Positions 34,239 through 42,989 of a DNA stretch of 64,000 bases are shown piece by piece (the stretch's first letter is position 1; each line of letters opens with the position of its first letter). The translations under genes were made by a program, and so were the position numbers. Below the pieces are notes generated by a model. It had not been told where the DNA came from and did no database searches. It was given only the letters and a program-made list of their open reading frames with translations. Source of the DNA: Microvirga sp052114605 (lineage in GTDB: Bacteria; Pseudomonadota; Alphaproteobacteria; Rhizobiales; Beijerinckiaceae); NCBI RefSeq assembly GCF_052114605.1, contig NZ_JBFRFB010000006.1:186001-250000 (forward strand). The letters are read 5' to 3'.

Positions 34239-34340
34239 ACCGCTTCCCCTTCAACCTACCCCCGTGCTTTTAGGGCAGTTGCGGCATGAAACCAAGAGGC
34301 GGCTACGCCGCTTAAATCTGCAATTCGGGATCGAGAGCCG

Positions 34341-34676
34341 TCACTTCCGGCAGGAGAAGGGCGGGAAAGTGCTTGCCGTGCCTGCGTTCATGGCTGCGAC
34401 GACCATCATGTTGGCGAGGTCGAATTCTTCGGTAGAGCGAGGGCAAACACTGCCTTGCGCCGTGCAGCCGGACGCGAGAAAGGCGTCATGGCGCTCCAGG
34501 AATTCCTGCCCGATACCCTGCGTGCCGCGCCGTTTCAGCGCTTCCGCCCAGGCATTCTTGTAACGCTCGCACTTAACTTCGACCCAGCTCTTCCCGGGGC
34601 GATCCTGCGCATGGCCCGGAGCTATTCCGAAAGCGATGACGGTGCTGGATATAATCAAAAGGGACAGGCGGCGCAT
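34341..34676 (-). CDS. Small secreted protein of unknown function
   Basis: A 111-residue protein with a Sec signal peptide (MRRLSLLIISSTVIAFGIA, cleavage near GHAQ at residue 24). The mature part has four cysteines, including CTAQGSVC, likely forming disulfides in the periplasm. The ATG at 34676 is preceded by GAGGA; the longer open frame to 35126 runs antisense to topoisomerase and is not coding. I do not recognise a family. It stands alone between cydA and topoisomerase IB. Confidence 0.68.
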   Translation of the reverse strand: MRRLSLLIISSTVIAFGIAPGHAQDRPGKSWVEVKCERYKNAWAEALKRRGTQGIGQEFLERHDAFLASGCTAQGSVCPRSTEEFDLANMMVVAAMNAGTASTFPPFSCRK

Positions 34677-34735
34677 GAAATCCTCGGCGACATGCGCGCG
34701 ATGGAGCACAAGCGTGAAGGCTTGGTCAAGATATC

Positions 34736-35896
34736 TCAGACACGCGCCTCGGGCTGCGCCTTGCTCTGCCTTCGGGTTGAGACACCGCGCTTCTTCGCAG
34801 GCTTTGCCTTCTCCTGCTTCCTGACCTCGCGGGACAGGCGTTCCTGTAGGAGCGTGAGCACCGCTGCCTCTTCCGGTCTCAAGGAGGCCAAGTCTTCGCG
34901 CAACTCCGTCTCGACCTTGTTCTTGATCTCCAGCAGCAGATCGCCATCGAGATAGCAGGAGAAGACCTCCGGATGCACATAGCATTTGCGGCAGATGGTC
35001 GGCGTGTTGCCGAGGCGTGACGACACTTCCTCGATGGCCGCGCGGATGTTCTTCTTGGCTTTCGCCTCGCTGTCGAACTGCTCGAATTCGGAAAGCGCCA
35101 GGGTCGCCAGCACCGTGCCCGCCCATGTCCGGAAATCCTTCGCGGTAATGTCGCGCCCGGTGATCTCCTTCAAATAGGCGTTTACGTCCGACGAGGTGAT
35201 CGATTGCCGCTCGCCGTTCTCGTCGAGATATTGGAACAGGTCCTGGCCCGGCAGATCCTGGCAGGCCTTTACGATCTTGGCGACGCGGCGATCCTTGACC
35301 TGCAACTTCCAGGTCTTGCCGCTCTTGCCCTTGAACTGAAACCGCAGCTCGCCGCCATTCACCTTCACATGCGGGTCGCGCAGGGTGGTGAGGCCATAGC
35401 TCTTATTCTGCTTGGCGTAATCCTCGTTGCCGACGCGGATAAGCGTGTTTTCGAGAAGATGCACGACGGTTGCGAGCACCTTCTCGCGGGCTAAGCCGCG
35501 CAGGCTCATATGCTCGTCGATGGACTTGCGGATCGCCGGGAGACCCGCCGCGAATTCCAGCATATGCTCGTATTTCGTGCTCTCCCGCGCCTCGCGGAAA
35601 GCGGGATGGTAGCGGTATTGCTTGCGGCCCTTCGCATCGCGGCCCGTTGCCTGGATGTGGCCGTTCGCCTTGGTGCAGATCCACACATCCGTGTAGGCGG
35701 GCGGAATGGCGAGCGACCTGATGCGTTTCAAGACGGCCTCGTCCTCGACCTTCTTGCCGTCGGAGCGCAGATAGGTGAAGCCCTTGCCGGACTTCCTGCG
35801 CCTGATGCCAGGCTCCTCGTCTGACACGTAGAGAAGCCCCGCCGTCTCAGCGGCATCGCGGGGATCGACGACATCGGTACTGTTTGAATCGGACAA
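34736..35896 (-). CDS. DNA topoisomerase IB
   Basis: Poxvirus-type type IB topoisomerase, about 386 residues. The N-terminal domain begins GLLYVSDEEPGIRRRKSG, and the catalytic domain carries RVGNEDYAKQNKSYGLTTL, KDFRTWAGTVLA and the tyrosine nucleophile in the CYVHPEV segment, with Arg/Lys/His partners visible. No in-frame ATG exists near the domain start. I chose TTG 35896, preceded by AAGGCG, but the start is uncertain and could be further up. The C-terminal tail is Lys/Arg-rich. Confidence 0.85.
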   Translation of the reverse strand: MSDSNSTDVVDPRDAAETAGLLYVSDEEPGIRRRKSGKGFTYLRSDGKKVEDEAVLKRIRSLAIPPAYTDVWICTKANGHIQATGRDAKGRKQYRYHPAFREARESTKYEHMLEFAAGLPAIRKSIDEHMSLRGLAREKVLATVVHLLENTLIRVGNEDYAKQNKSYGLTTLRDPHVKVNGGELRFQFKGKSGKTWKLQVKDRRVAKIVKACQDLPGQDLFQYLDENGERQSITSSDVNAYLKEITGRDITAKDFRTWAGTVLATLALSEFEQFDSEAKAKKNIRAAIEEVSSRLGNTPTICRKCYVHPEVFSCYLDGDLLLEIKNKVETELREDLASLRPEEAAVLTLLQERLSREVRKQEKAKPAKKRGVSTRRQSKAQPEARV

Positions 35897-35943
35897 GATG
35901 GTTCGCCTTGCAAGATGGCTCGCCCTGAATGAAGAGCAGAACG

Positions 35944-36270
35944 TCAACCAGAGGAGACGACCCCCGGTTCCCTGCGTGACGAGGACGCGCCCTCGCCTCT
36001 CGCTTCCTGCCGGTCGTTGCGGATCTTGAGCGCCAGGATCGTTCCGCTCAAACACAGGCTCAGCAGGTTGAACACGATGAGCGGCATGTTGCCGATCAGG
36101 AAGCCGTAGCTGGACCAGAGCGTGAAGGCCGTGACGGTGACAATGTACATGCGCTTGGAGATGGCCGCTGTGTCCCGCTCCCTCCAGGCCTTGAGCACCT
36201 GCGGCACGAAGCTTGCCGTGGACAGGATGCCGGCAACCGTCGCCAGGATCGTCGGAAGCCATTCATTCAT
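35944..36270 (-). CDS. SemiSWEET-family (PQ-loop) transporter
   Basis: A 108-residue membrane protein with three transmembrane helices and the PQ motif TASFVPQVLKAWRERD in helix 1, then TLWSSYGFLIGN. This is the half-unit SWEET fold that works as a dimer to move sugars. The ATG at 36270 has GGAGA six bases upstream; the ATG at 36282 has no good ribosome site. The tail after residue 85 is charged and disordered. Confidence 0.85.
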   Translation of the reverse strand: MNEWLPTILATVAGILSTASFVPQVLKAWRERDTAAISKRMYIVTVTAFTLWSSYGFLIGNMPLIVFNLLSLCLSGTILALKIRNDRQEARGEGASSSRREPGVVSSG

Positions 36271-36375
36271 ACGTGTCTCCATCGTCAGGCCACGGCAACG
36301 GATGGGGAAAAGGGTGGTTCCCTCTCCCTGCCGCCACAGCTAGAAGAGCAGAGTCTCTTTCAACCGGATGATCCC

Positions 36376-37527
36376 TTGTCGTTGACCTCCCTTCCTGAAA
36401 CCCAGGGCCGCAAGCTCGTCTTCATCGTCACCGAGGACTGGTTCTTCGTGTCGCATTTCCTGCCCATGGCCAGGGCTGCGCGGGAGCTGGGGCTTGATGT
36501 GAGCGTGGTCACCCGGGTGCGTACCCATCGCGAAGCCATCGAGGCGACGGGCGCGAAGGTGATCCCCCTGGAGGCGGAGCGGCGCAGCCTCAACCCCATG
36601 GCCGCCGGCTATGCCGCAGGCCAACTCGCCGCGATCCTGAAGGACGAGAAGGCCGATATCGTTCATTGCATCGCGCTCAAGAGCATCCTGGTCGGAGGCT
36701 TCGCCGCCTCCATGGCCGGTGTCGGAGGGCGGGTCTATGCGTTGACGGGCCTTGGTTTTCTCGGAGCCAGGACAGACTTCGTCGGCCGCTGGTCCCAGCG
36801 CGCCGTGCGCCTGCTGGTGCGCGGGCTCGCGACGTCCAGGACGCGCTATCTTTTCGAGAACCCCGACGATCCCAAGCTGCTGGGGCTCGACCCCAATGCC
36901 TCGAACGTCACCATCGTGGGCGGCGCGGGCATCGATCCGGAGCTTCTTCAGCCCGCCCCGCTTCCCCCGCAGCCACCCTTGAGGGTAGCCGTCGTCGCCC
37001 GCATGCTCTGGTCCAAGGGCATCGACCTGGCGGTCGAGGCGGTGAAGTCCGCGCGCGCGAAAGGCGCGGATGTGGAGCTGTCGCTCTATGGTGCGCCCGA
37101 CCCCTCGAACCCCAAGGCCATTCCGGAAGACACCCTGAAAAGCTGGGCCGCCGAGCCCGGCATTTCCTGGCACGGGCCGACGCGGGATGTGGCCGCCGTC
37201 TGGCGCGATCATCATGTCGCCTGCCTGCCCTCGCGCGGCGGCGAGGGCCTGCCTCGCACCTTGCTGGAAGCCGCCGCCTGCGGCCGTGCCATTCTCACCA
37301 CCGATGTGCCCGGCTGCCGCGCCCTGGTCCGCGACGGCTCGGAAGGGTTCGTGGTGGCGCCGGACAACGCGGATGCGTTGTCAGAGGCTCTGCTCAATCT
37401 GGCCTCCGAACCCAACCATGTGGCCCGCATGGGTGAGGCGGCGCGGGCCCGCGTGCTCGAGGGCTTCACGGAGCGCCATGTGATGGATGACCTAAAGCGG
37501 CTCTACACCTCCCTGCTGCGATCATGA
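36376..37527 (+). CDS. Glycosyltransferase family 4 protein
   Basis: GT-B fold transferase of 383 residues. The N-terminal half begins KLVFIVTEDWFFVSHFLPMARAA; the C-terminal half has RVAVVARMLWSKGIDLAVEA and the nucleotide-sugar site PSRGGEGLPRTLLEAAACGRAI with the E-x7-E motif. It resembles the WbaZ/WsaF-type enzymes for polysaccharide assembly; acceptor unknown. It starts at TTG 36376 with a weak ribosome site. The 3' end overlaps the following methyltransferase by 4 bases. Confidence 0.85.
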   Translation: MSLTSLPETQGRKLVFIVTEDWFFVSHFLPMARAARELGLDVSVVTRVRTHREAIEATGAKVIPLEAERRSLNPMAAGYAAGQLAAILKDEKADIVHCIALKSILVGGFAASMAGVGGRVYALTGLGFLGARTDFVGRWSQRAVRLLVRGLATSRTRYLFENPDDPKLLGLDPNASNVTIVGGAGIDPELLQPAPLPPQPPLRVAVVARMLWSKGIDLAVEAVKSARAKGADVELSLYGAPDPSNPKAIPEDTLKSWAAEPGISWHGPTRDVAAVWRDHHVACLPSRGGEGLPRTLLEAAACGRAILTTDVPGCRALVRDGSEGFVVAPDNADALSEALLNLASEPNHVARMGEAARARVLEGFTERHVMDDLKRLYTSLLRS

Positions 37528-38180
37528 TCAAGGACCCGGCTGCCTTCATCCGCACTGAAACCCGGCTTCTGCCGGTTCCGCACACACCGGAACTCTCCCT
37601 GCATGCGGCCGACGAGGCGACGGAGCTCTGGCAGCGGACGGAGGAAGAGCTCGGTGAGATCGGCCTGCCGCCGCCTTTCTGGGCCTTTGCCTGGGCCGGC
37701 GGGCAGGCGCTCGCCCGCTATATCCTCGACAATCCTGAGACTGTGCGCGGCAAGCGCGTTCTGGATTTCGCCTCAGGCTCCGGCCTCGTCGCCATCGCGG
37801 CCATGAAGGCGGGCGCGGCGGAGGTGCTGGCCTGCGACATCGATTCCTTCGCCATTGCCGCCATCGGTCTCAATGCCGAGGCCAATGGCGTGACGGTCAC
37901 TCCCGTGCAGGCCAACCTGATCGGCCGCGACGAGGGCTGGGATACGGTGCTTGCGGGCGACATCTGCTACGAGCGCGATCTGGCCGAGCAGGTCACGGAT
38001 TGGCTCTTCGCCCTGAGCCGGAGAGGCGCCGCCGTTCTTATCGGCGATCCGGGGCGCAGCTATCTGCCCAAGGACAAGCTCGAGCAGCTTTGTCTCTATG
38101 AGGTGCCAGTGACTCGGACCCTTGAAGACGCCGAGATCAAGAAGACCGGCGTCTGGCGTTTTCGTCACTCCGAAGCATAG
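37524..38180 (+). CDS. Class I methyltransferase, METTL20/ETF-beta lysine methyltransferase-like
   Basis: SAM-dependent methyltransferase of 218 residues. A conserved PPPFWAFAWAGGQALARY precedes the SAM motif VLDFASGSGLVAIAAMKAGA and the acidic residue VLACDID; the post-I region ends LAGDICYERDL. This pattern resembles the bacterial relatives of METTL20 that methylate ETF-beta, and also PrmA-like enzymes. It is coupled to the glycosyltransferase by an ATGA overlap, which need not imply a shared role. Confidence 0.78.
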   Translation: MIKDPAAFIRTETRLLPVPHTPELSLHAADEATELWQRTEEELGEIGLPPPFWAFAWAGGQALARYILDNPETVRGKRVLDFASGSGLVAIAAMKAGAAEVLACDIDSFAIAAIGLNAEANGVTVTPVQANLIGRDEGWDTVLAGDICYERDLAEQVTDWLFALSRRGAAVLIGDPGRSYLPKDKLEQLCLYEVPVTRTLEDAEIKKTGVWRFRHSEA

Positions 38181-38344
38181 ATCTGCCTATATTCTTCACA
38201 TGTGGCGAAATTGCCGTCTGCATTTTGCAAAGCTTCGGGTTGATTATGTTCCGATATAAACTATCTCATTAAAAGCAGGCCGTTCTGCCTCATCGTTGAA
38301 TTCTATCCCTTTCCATTTGTGGCCGTCAGATTCAGAGCACTCTC

Positions 38345-38839
38345 ATGACTCAGCCTGTCGTCGATCGTTCATCGAATCTTCGCGAACCCGCAAAATCGAT
38401 CCGCATTCCGGAGAACGTTGCGAAAAGTCTCTCCCAGGCTGAAGAGGCTTGTAAAGCTCAGCGCGCCCGCCTGACGCCGATCCGCCGCCGGGTCCTTGAA
38501 GCGCTTCACATGGCCTCGAAGCCTCTCGGCGCTTACAATCTGGCCGCGCTTGTCGCGCCGCAAGGGCGCAAGATCGCCCCGATCACCGTTTATCGCGCCC
38601 TCGACTTCCTGATCGAGCAGGGCCTGGCCCATCGCATCGCCAGCCTGAACGCCTATGTCGCCCAGGATGGGGAGCCGGGCAGCGCCACCCACGCCTTCTT
38701 GATCTGCGAGGGGTGCGGCGAGGTCACGGACATCCCCTCCCCCGAGATCGCCCACACCCTGTCCAGCCTTCTGAAGCAGCACAGTTTCTCCTCGCACGCC
38801 AAGGCCCTGGAAATCACCGGCCGCTGCTCCCATTGCTGA
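38345..38839 (+). CDS. Fur-family transcriptional regulator, Zur-like
   Basis: A 164-residue metalloregulator. A winged helix (about residues 35-95) contains RRRVLEALHMASKPLGAYNLA and PITVYRALDFLIEQGLAHRI. The dimerisation part has the structural zinc site from CEGCG and the last CSHC. The C terminus ends in CSHC, which favours Zur over Fur. No znuABC is adjacent. The AT-rich stretch 38230-38285 upstream probably holds the promoter. Confidence 0.82.
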   Translation: MTQPVVDRSSNLREPAKSIRIPENVAKSLSQAEEACKAQRARLTPIRRRVLEALHMASKPLGAYNLAALVAPQGRKIAPITVYRALDFLIEQGLAHRIASLNAYVAQDGEPGSATHAFLICEGCGEVTDIPSPEIAHTLSSLLKQHSFSSHAKALEITGRCSHC

Positions 38840-38857
38840 CCTGAAGAAGTATCTTTC

Positions 38858-38895
38858 CGCCCAAAACAGGTTCCCACTTTTGGGCCCGATGCTCT
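38858..38895. repeat. Dispersed intergenic palindromic repeat
   Basis: CCCAAAA...TTTTGGG with a GATGCTCTAG tail lies between the Zur-like gene and ispG. It is a shortened copy of the repeat at 52841-52888 (shared CCCAAAA/TTTTGGG core and CCGATGCTC end). Such repeats are scattered in Hyphomicrobiales genomes and rarely coding. Confidence 0.65.
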
Positions 38896-38974
38896 AGGCC
38901 GCGCTTGACGGAACAGGGTTTTGGCATCAGCTAAACGGCGGCAGCCATCGTGGCCGGCCGCCGTGGATTGCAGC

Positions 38975-40258
38975 ATGTCTTCTTTGTCTTCCCCTGAAGC
39001 GCCTTGCCTTGAGGCCCATGCAGGTCCTAGCCCCCGTCACCGTACGGTGGGGGTCAGGGTCGGCAACGTCATGGTCGGAGGCGGCGCTCCCATCGTCGTC
39101 CAGTCCATGACCAACACGGACACGGCGGATATAGACGCGACGGTCGCTCAGGTGGCGGCACTGGCCCGGGCAGGCTCGGAGATCGTGCGCATCACGGTGG
39201 ATCGCGACGAGGCCGCCGCCGCCGTGCCGAAAATCCGCGAGCGGCTCGACCGGCTCGGCGTGAGCGTGCCTCTCGTGGGCGATTTCCACTATATCGGCCA
39301 CCAGCTGCTAGCGGACCACCCAGCCTGCGCCGAGGCTCTCGACAAGTACCGCATCAATCCAGGCAATGTGGGCTTCAAGGAAAAGAAGGACCGGCAGTTC
39401 GCGGCAATCGTCGAGCAGGCCATCCGCCACGATAAAGCCGTGCGCATCGGCGCGAACTGGGGCTCCCTCGACCAGGAGCTCCTGACCCATCTCATGAACG
39501 AGAACGCGGCCTCCGCGAACCCGCGCGACATGCGCTGGGTGACCCGCGAGGCCATGATCCAGTCCGCCCTCCTCTCCGCCACCCGCGCAGAGGAGATCGG
39601 CCTCGCGAAGGACCGGATCATCCTTTCGGCCAAGGTTTCCGCCGTGCAGGACCTGATCGCGGTGTATGAAGACCTTGCCCGCCGCTCCGACTACGCGATC
39701 CATCTGGGCCTCACCGAGGCCGGCATGGGCTCGAAGGGCATCGTCGCGTCCTCCGCGGCCATCGGCATCCTGCTCCAGCAGGGCATCGGCGACACGATCC
39801 GCTTCTCACTGACGCCCGAGCCCGGCGGCGACCGAACCCTGGAGGTGAAGACCGCCCAGGAGCTGCTCCAGACCATGGGTTTTCGCACCTTCGTGCCCCT
39901 GGTGGCCGCCTGCCCCGGCTGCGGACGCACCACGTCCTCGGTCTTCCAGGAGCTGGCCCGGGACATCCAGAACTGGATTTCCACCTCCATGCCTGATTGG
40001 AAGCGCACCTATCCCGGCGTCGAGAACCTGAATGTCGCCGTGATGGGCTGCATCGTGAACGGGCCCGGCGAATCGAAGCACGCCAATATCGGCATTTCCC
40101 TGCCCGGCACCGGCGAGCAGCCGGCGGCGCCGGTCTTCATCGATGGGAAAAAGGCCCTGACCCTGCGTGGGCCAACGCTCGCCCAGGATTTCCAGAAGCT
40201 CGTCCTCGACTATATCGAGAAGAATTACGGCCAAGCCGGGCGCGACGCCGCCGAGTAA
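38975..40258 (+). CDS. ispG: 4-hydroxy-3-methylbut-2-enyl diphosphate synthase IspG
   Basis: Iron-sulfur enzyme of the MEP isoprenoid pathway (427 residues). The TIM-barrel begins VGVRVGNVMVGGGAPIVVQS; the 4Fe-4S cysteines are in ACPGCGRTTS and MGCIVNGPGES. I chose ATG 38975, because the frame before it (from 38921) is repeat-derived. Product flow is toward IspA encoded at 46688. It stands alone transcriptionally. Confidence 0.94.
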   Translation: MSSLSSPEAPCLEAHAGPSPRHRTVGVRVGNVMVGGGAPIVVQSMTNTDTADIDATVAQVAALARAGSEIVRITVDRDEAAAAVPKIRERLDRLGVSVPLVGDFHYIGHQLLADHPACAEALDKYRINPGNVGFKEKKDRQFAAIVEQAIRHDKAVRIGANWGSLDQELLTHLMNENAASANPRDMRWVTREAMIQSALLSATRAEEIGLAKDRIILSAKVSAVQDLIAVYEDLARRSDYAIHLGLTEAGMGSKGIVASSAAIGILLQQGIGDTIRFSLTPEPGGDRTLEVKTAQELLQTMGFRTFVPLVAACPGCGRTTSSVFQELARDIQNWISTSMPDWKRTYPGVENLNVAVMGCIVNGPGESKHANIGISLPGTGEQPAAPVFIDGKKALTLRGPTLAQDFQKLVLDYIEKNYGQAGRDAAE

Positions 40259-40429
40259 GGCAGTGGAACCGTTGTTGGAATTCCGTTTTAAGCTAGAGCG
40301 CGATGTGCTAGAGAGCCCGCCGCGCCGGCAGTGACGGCCGCTGCACTCATTGAGAAGGGGCCGCCCTTCGTCGTCGACAGAGTGTTCCAACAAGGGTCGT
40401 CCGCGGACTAGCCGCAAAGAAAAGCACAC

Positions 40430-42373
40430 ATGGCAGAACAGCAAGTTGCTCCCGGGCATGCCGATTCCGCGGCTCCGGAGGCCAGCACCCCCGAAACCCA
40501 CTCTCATGCGGGCTTCTGGACCCTCATGCTCGGCGCCATCGGCGTCGTCTATGGCGATATCGGCACGAGCCCTCTCTACGCCATGCGCGAGACCGTGGCC
40601 GCTGCCACCGGCGGACACCATGGAACGCCGGTTCCGCTGACCCGCGAGCTGATCATCAGCATCCTGTCGCTGCTGCTCTGGGCGCTGATCCTGACGGTCA
40701 GCGTCAAATACGTGCTGATTCTCCTGCGCGCCGACAACAAGGGCGAAGGCGGCTCCTTGACCCTGGTGGCCCTGACCCAGCTTGCCCTTGGGCGGCGCAG
40801 CCTGCCCGTGCTCATAATGGGCATGGCCGGAGCGGCCCTGTTCTATGGCGATGCCGCCATCACCCCCGCCATTTCCGTGCTCTCGGCGTTGGAAGGCCTG
40901 AAGCTCGTCGCCCCCTCCTTCGAAAGCTATGTGCTGCCGGGCGCGCTGGCGATTTTGATCGGCCTGTTCGCCGTGCAGAGCCGAGGCACGGGCAAGGTCG
41001 CGGCCTTCTTCGGCCCGCTGACCCTCTTGTGGTTCATCACCATGGGTGGCCTCGGCCTGCTCCATATCGCCGACGATTGGGAGGTGTTTCTCGCCTTCAA
41101 TCCCTATTACGGCGTGCGTTTCCTGGTCACCCATCCGGGAACCGCCTTTGCCATTCTCGGCAGCGTGTGCCTGGCTGTGACGGGTGCGGAAGCGCTCTAT
41201 GCCGATCTCGGGCATTTCGGCCGCCGCCCGATCCGCGTGGCCTGGGGCACGGTCGTGTTTCCGGCGCTTGCCCTCAATTATCTCGGCCAGGGCGCCCTGG
41301 TGCTGTCGAACCCCGACTCCATCGCCAACCCGTTCTTCCTTCTGGCGCCGCCCTGGCTGCTCCTGCCCCTCGTCGTGCTGGCGACGCTCGCCACCATCGT
41401 CGCGAGCCAGGCCGTCATCACCGGCGCCTATTCCTTGACGCGGCAGGCGATCCAGCTCGGCCTGCTGCCGCGCCTCGATGTGCGCTTCACCTCCGAGACC
41501 CATCAGGGACAGATCTATCTGCCCCGCGTGAACTGGCTGCTGCTGGCCGCCGTCGTGACCCTGGTGATGCTCTTCGGCTCCTCCAGCAACCTCGCCAGCG
41601 CCTACGGCATCGCGGTGTTCGGCACCATGGTCGTCACCACCCTTCTCGCCTGCGTCGTCATCAGCCGCAGCTGGGGCTGGGGGCCGGTGAAGACCGGATT
41701 GGTGATGATCCCGCTGCTGCTGATCGATCTCACCTTCCTGTCGTCCAACCTCGTGAAGCTCCTGGACGGCGGCTATGTCCCGCTCATCATCGCCGGCATC
41801 TTCTTCCTGCTCATGTATACCTGGGTGAAGGGCACGCGCATCCTGTTCGAGAAGACCCGCAAGATCGATGTGCCGCTGGTCGAGCTGGTGCAGATGCTGG
41901 AGAAGAGCCCGCCGCACCGTGTGAAAGGCACCGCCGTATTCCTCACGAGCGATCCCGACACCGCGCCGGCAGCCCTGCTTCACAATCTCAAGCACAACAA
42001 GGTACTGCACGAGAAGAACGTGATCCTCACCGTGCGCAGCGAGGACATTCCGCGCGTCGAGGACGAGGATCGCGTCGCCATCGCGCATGTGGGCGACTCG
42101 TTCTGGCGCATCCGCCTGAGCTACGGCTACATGGAAACGCCGAACATTCCGCGCGGCCTCGCGATCCTGCGCAAGCAGGGCTTCAAGGTCGACATCATGG
42201 CGACCTCGTTCTTCCTCTCGCGGCGCTCGATCCGCCCCGCCACCCATTCGGGCATGCCGCTCTGGCAGGACAAGGTGTTCATCAGCCTCGCCAAGTCGGC
42301 GAGCGACGCCACGGACTTCTTCCAGATCCCGACCGGGCGCGTGGTGGAAGTCGGAACGCAGGTCACCGTGTAA
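40430..42373 (+). CDS. kup: Low-affinity potassium transporter Kup
   Basis: Proton-coupled potassium symporter of the KUP/HAK/KT family, 647 residues, about 12 membrane spans from residue 25 to 440 and a cytosolic C-terminal domain. Family signatures are GVVYGDIGTSPLYAM near residue 40 and GDAAITPAISVLSALEGLK. The ATG start follows a 171-base gap after ispG in which I see nothing definite. Confidence 0.93.
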   Translation: MAEQQVAPGHADSAAPEASTPETHSHAGFWTLMLGAIGVVYGDIGTSPLYAMRETVAAATGGHHGTPVPLTRELIISILSLLLWALILTVSVKYVLILLRADNKGEGGSLTLVALTQLALGRRSLPVLIMGMAGAALFYGDAAITPAISVLSALEGLKLVAPSFESYVLPGALAILIGLFAVQSRGTGKVAAFFGPLTLLWFITMGGLGLLHIADDWEVFLAFNPYYGVRFLVTHPGTAFAILGSVCLAVTGAEALYADLGHFGRRPIRVAWGTVVFPALALNYLGQGALVLSNPDSIANPFFLLAPPWLLLPLVVLATLATIVASQAVITGAYSLTRQAIQLGLLPRLDVRFTSETHQGQIYLPRVNWLLLAAVVTLVMLFGSSSNLASAYGIAVFGTMVVTTLLACVVISRSWGWGPVKTGLVMIPLLLIDLTFLSSNLVKLLDGGYVPLIIAGIFFLLMYTWVKGTRILFEKTRKIDVPLVELVQMLEKSPPHRVKGTAVFLTSDPDTAPAALLHNLKHNKVLHEKNVILTVRSEDIPRVEDEDRVAIAHVGDSFWRIRLSYGYMETPNIPRGLAILRKQGFKVDIMATSFFLSRRSIRPATHSGMPLWQDKVFISLAKSASDATDFFQIPTGRVVEVGTQVTV

Positions 42374-42393
42374 GTAGGGCTCGTCCCTTTATG

Positions 42394-42423
42394 AGTTGCC
42401 ACCACCAGAGCGGGGTGGCAACT
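42394..42423 (+). terminator. Hairpin after kup
   Basis: Perfect 10-base arms AGTTGCCACC (42394-42403) and GGTGGCAACT (42414-42423) with a 10-base loop lie 20 bases past the kup stop codon. The tail is not a good T run, so termination may be weak. It also lies just before the start region of the following GNAT gene. Confidence 0.5.
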
Positions 42424-42523
42424 TCGTTGCATAACGATCACGCTCCTCCGCCCGAGTCTCGACTGGCTGCCCGCTTATGAAGACGCCCTTGCTCGTGGCT
42501 GGTCGCCCAACACGGATCAGGAT

Positions 42524-42979
42524 GTGAGCGCGGAGCAACTGCATCAGCTCCGGCGCGACCCCGAACGCTTTCTCCACGACCTTTATCACAGCCCGACCAT
42601 TCGGCTTCCCGATGGACGCCATGTTCCGCGTCTGCCGGCGCATGATTTCTGGATCAGCGATGGGGAGTTCTGCGGCCGGATCGGCTTTCGCTTCCAACCC
42701 GGCACGGAGGAGCTGCCGCCCACGGCCTATGGTCATATCGGCTACACCATCGTGCCGTGGAAACAGCGTCGCGGTTATGCCTCGCAGGCTCTCGGAATGA
42801 TCTTATCCGTCGTGCGCTCCGAAGGTTTCTCGCGCGTTCTCATCACCTGCGACGACGACAATGAGGGATCCCGTAAAGTCATCCTCGCCAATGGTGGAGT
42901 GCCGGACGGCATGGTGCCTCACCTCGGGCGCCCCGGCCGTTTGAAGCTGCGCTTCTGGGTGCCCGCAGGCGAACCGTGA
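42524..42979 (+). CDS. GNAT-family N-acetyltransferase (start unclear)
   Basis: At least 151 residues with GNAT signatures: GHIGYTIVPWKQRRGYASQAL (acetyl-CoA loop region) and a strand-rich C terminus KLRFWVPAGEP. The GTG at 42524 is the first standard start, but the frame upstream to about 42437 reads TLLRPSLDWLPAYEDALARG. That looks like the normal N terminus of this subgroup, yet it has no ATG, GTG or TTG. So the gene is either truncated in function, uses a rare start, or has a frameshift. The substrate is unknown. Confidence 0.7.
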   Translation: MSAEQLHQLRRDPERFLHDLYHSPTIRLPDGRHVPRLPAHDFWISDGEFCGRIGFRFQPGTEELPPTAYGHIGYTIVPWKQRRGYASQALGMILSVVRSEGFSRVLITCDDDNEGSRKVILANGGVPDGMVPHLGRPGRLKLRFWVPAGEP

Positions 42980-42989
42980 AACCCTCTCC

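Noticed and set aside
31740..34289. Open frame of 849 codons antisense to cydAB
   Set aside because: It covers two clear membrane-protein genes on the other strand and its composition (Arg, Glu, His rich without hydrophobic core) is that of a reverse-strand shadow.
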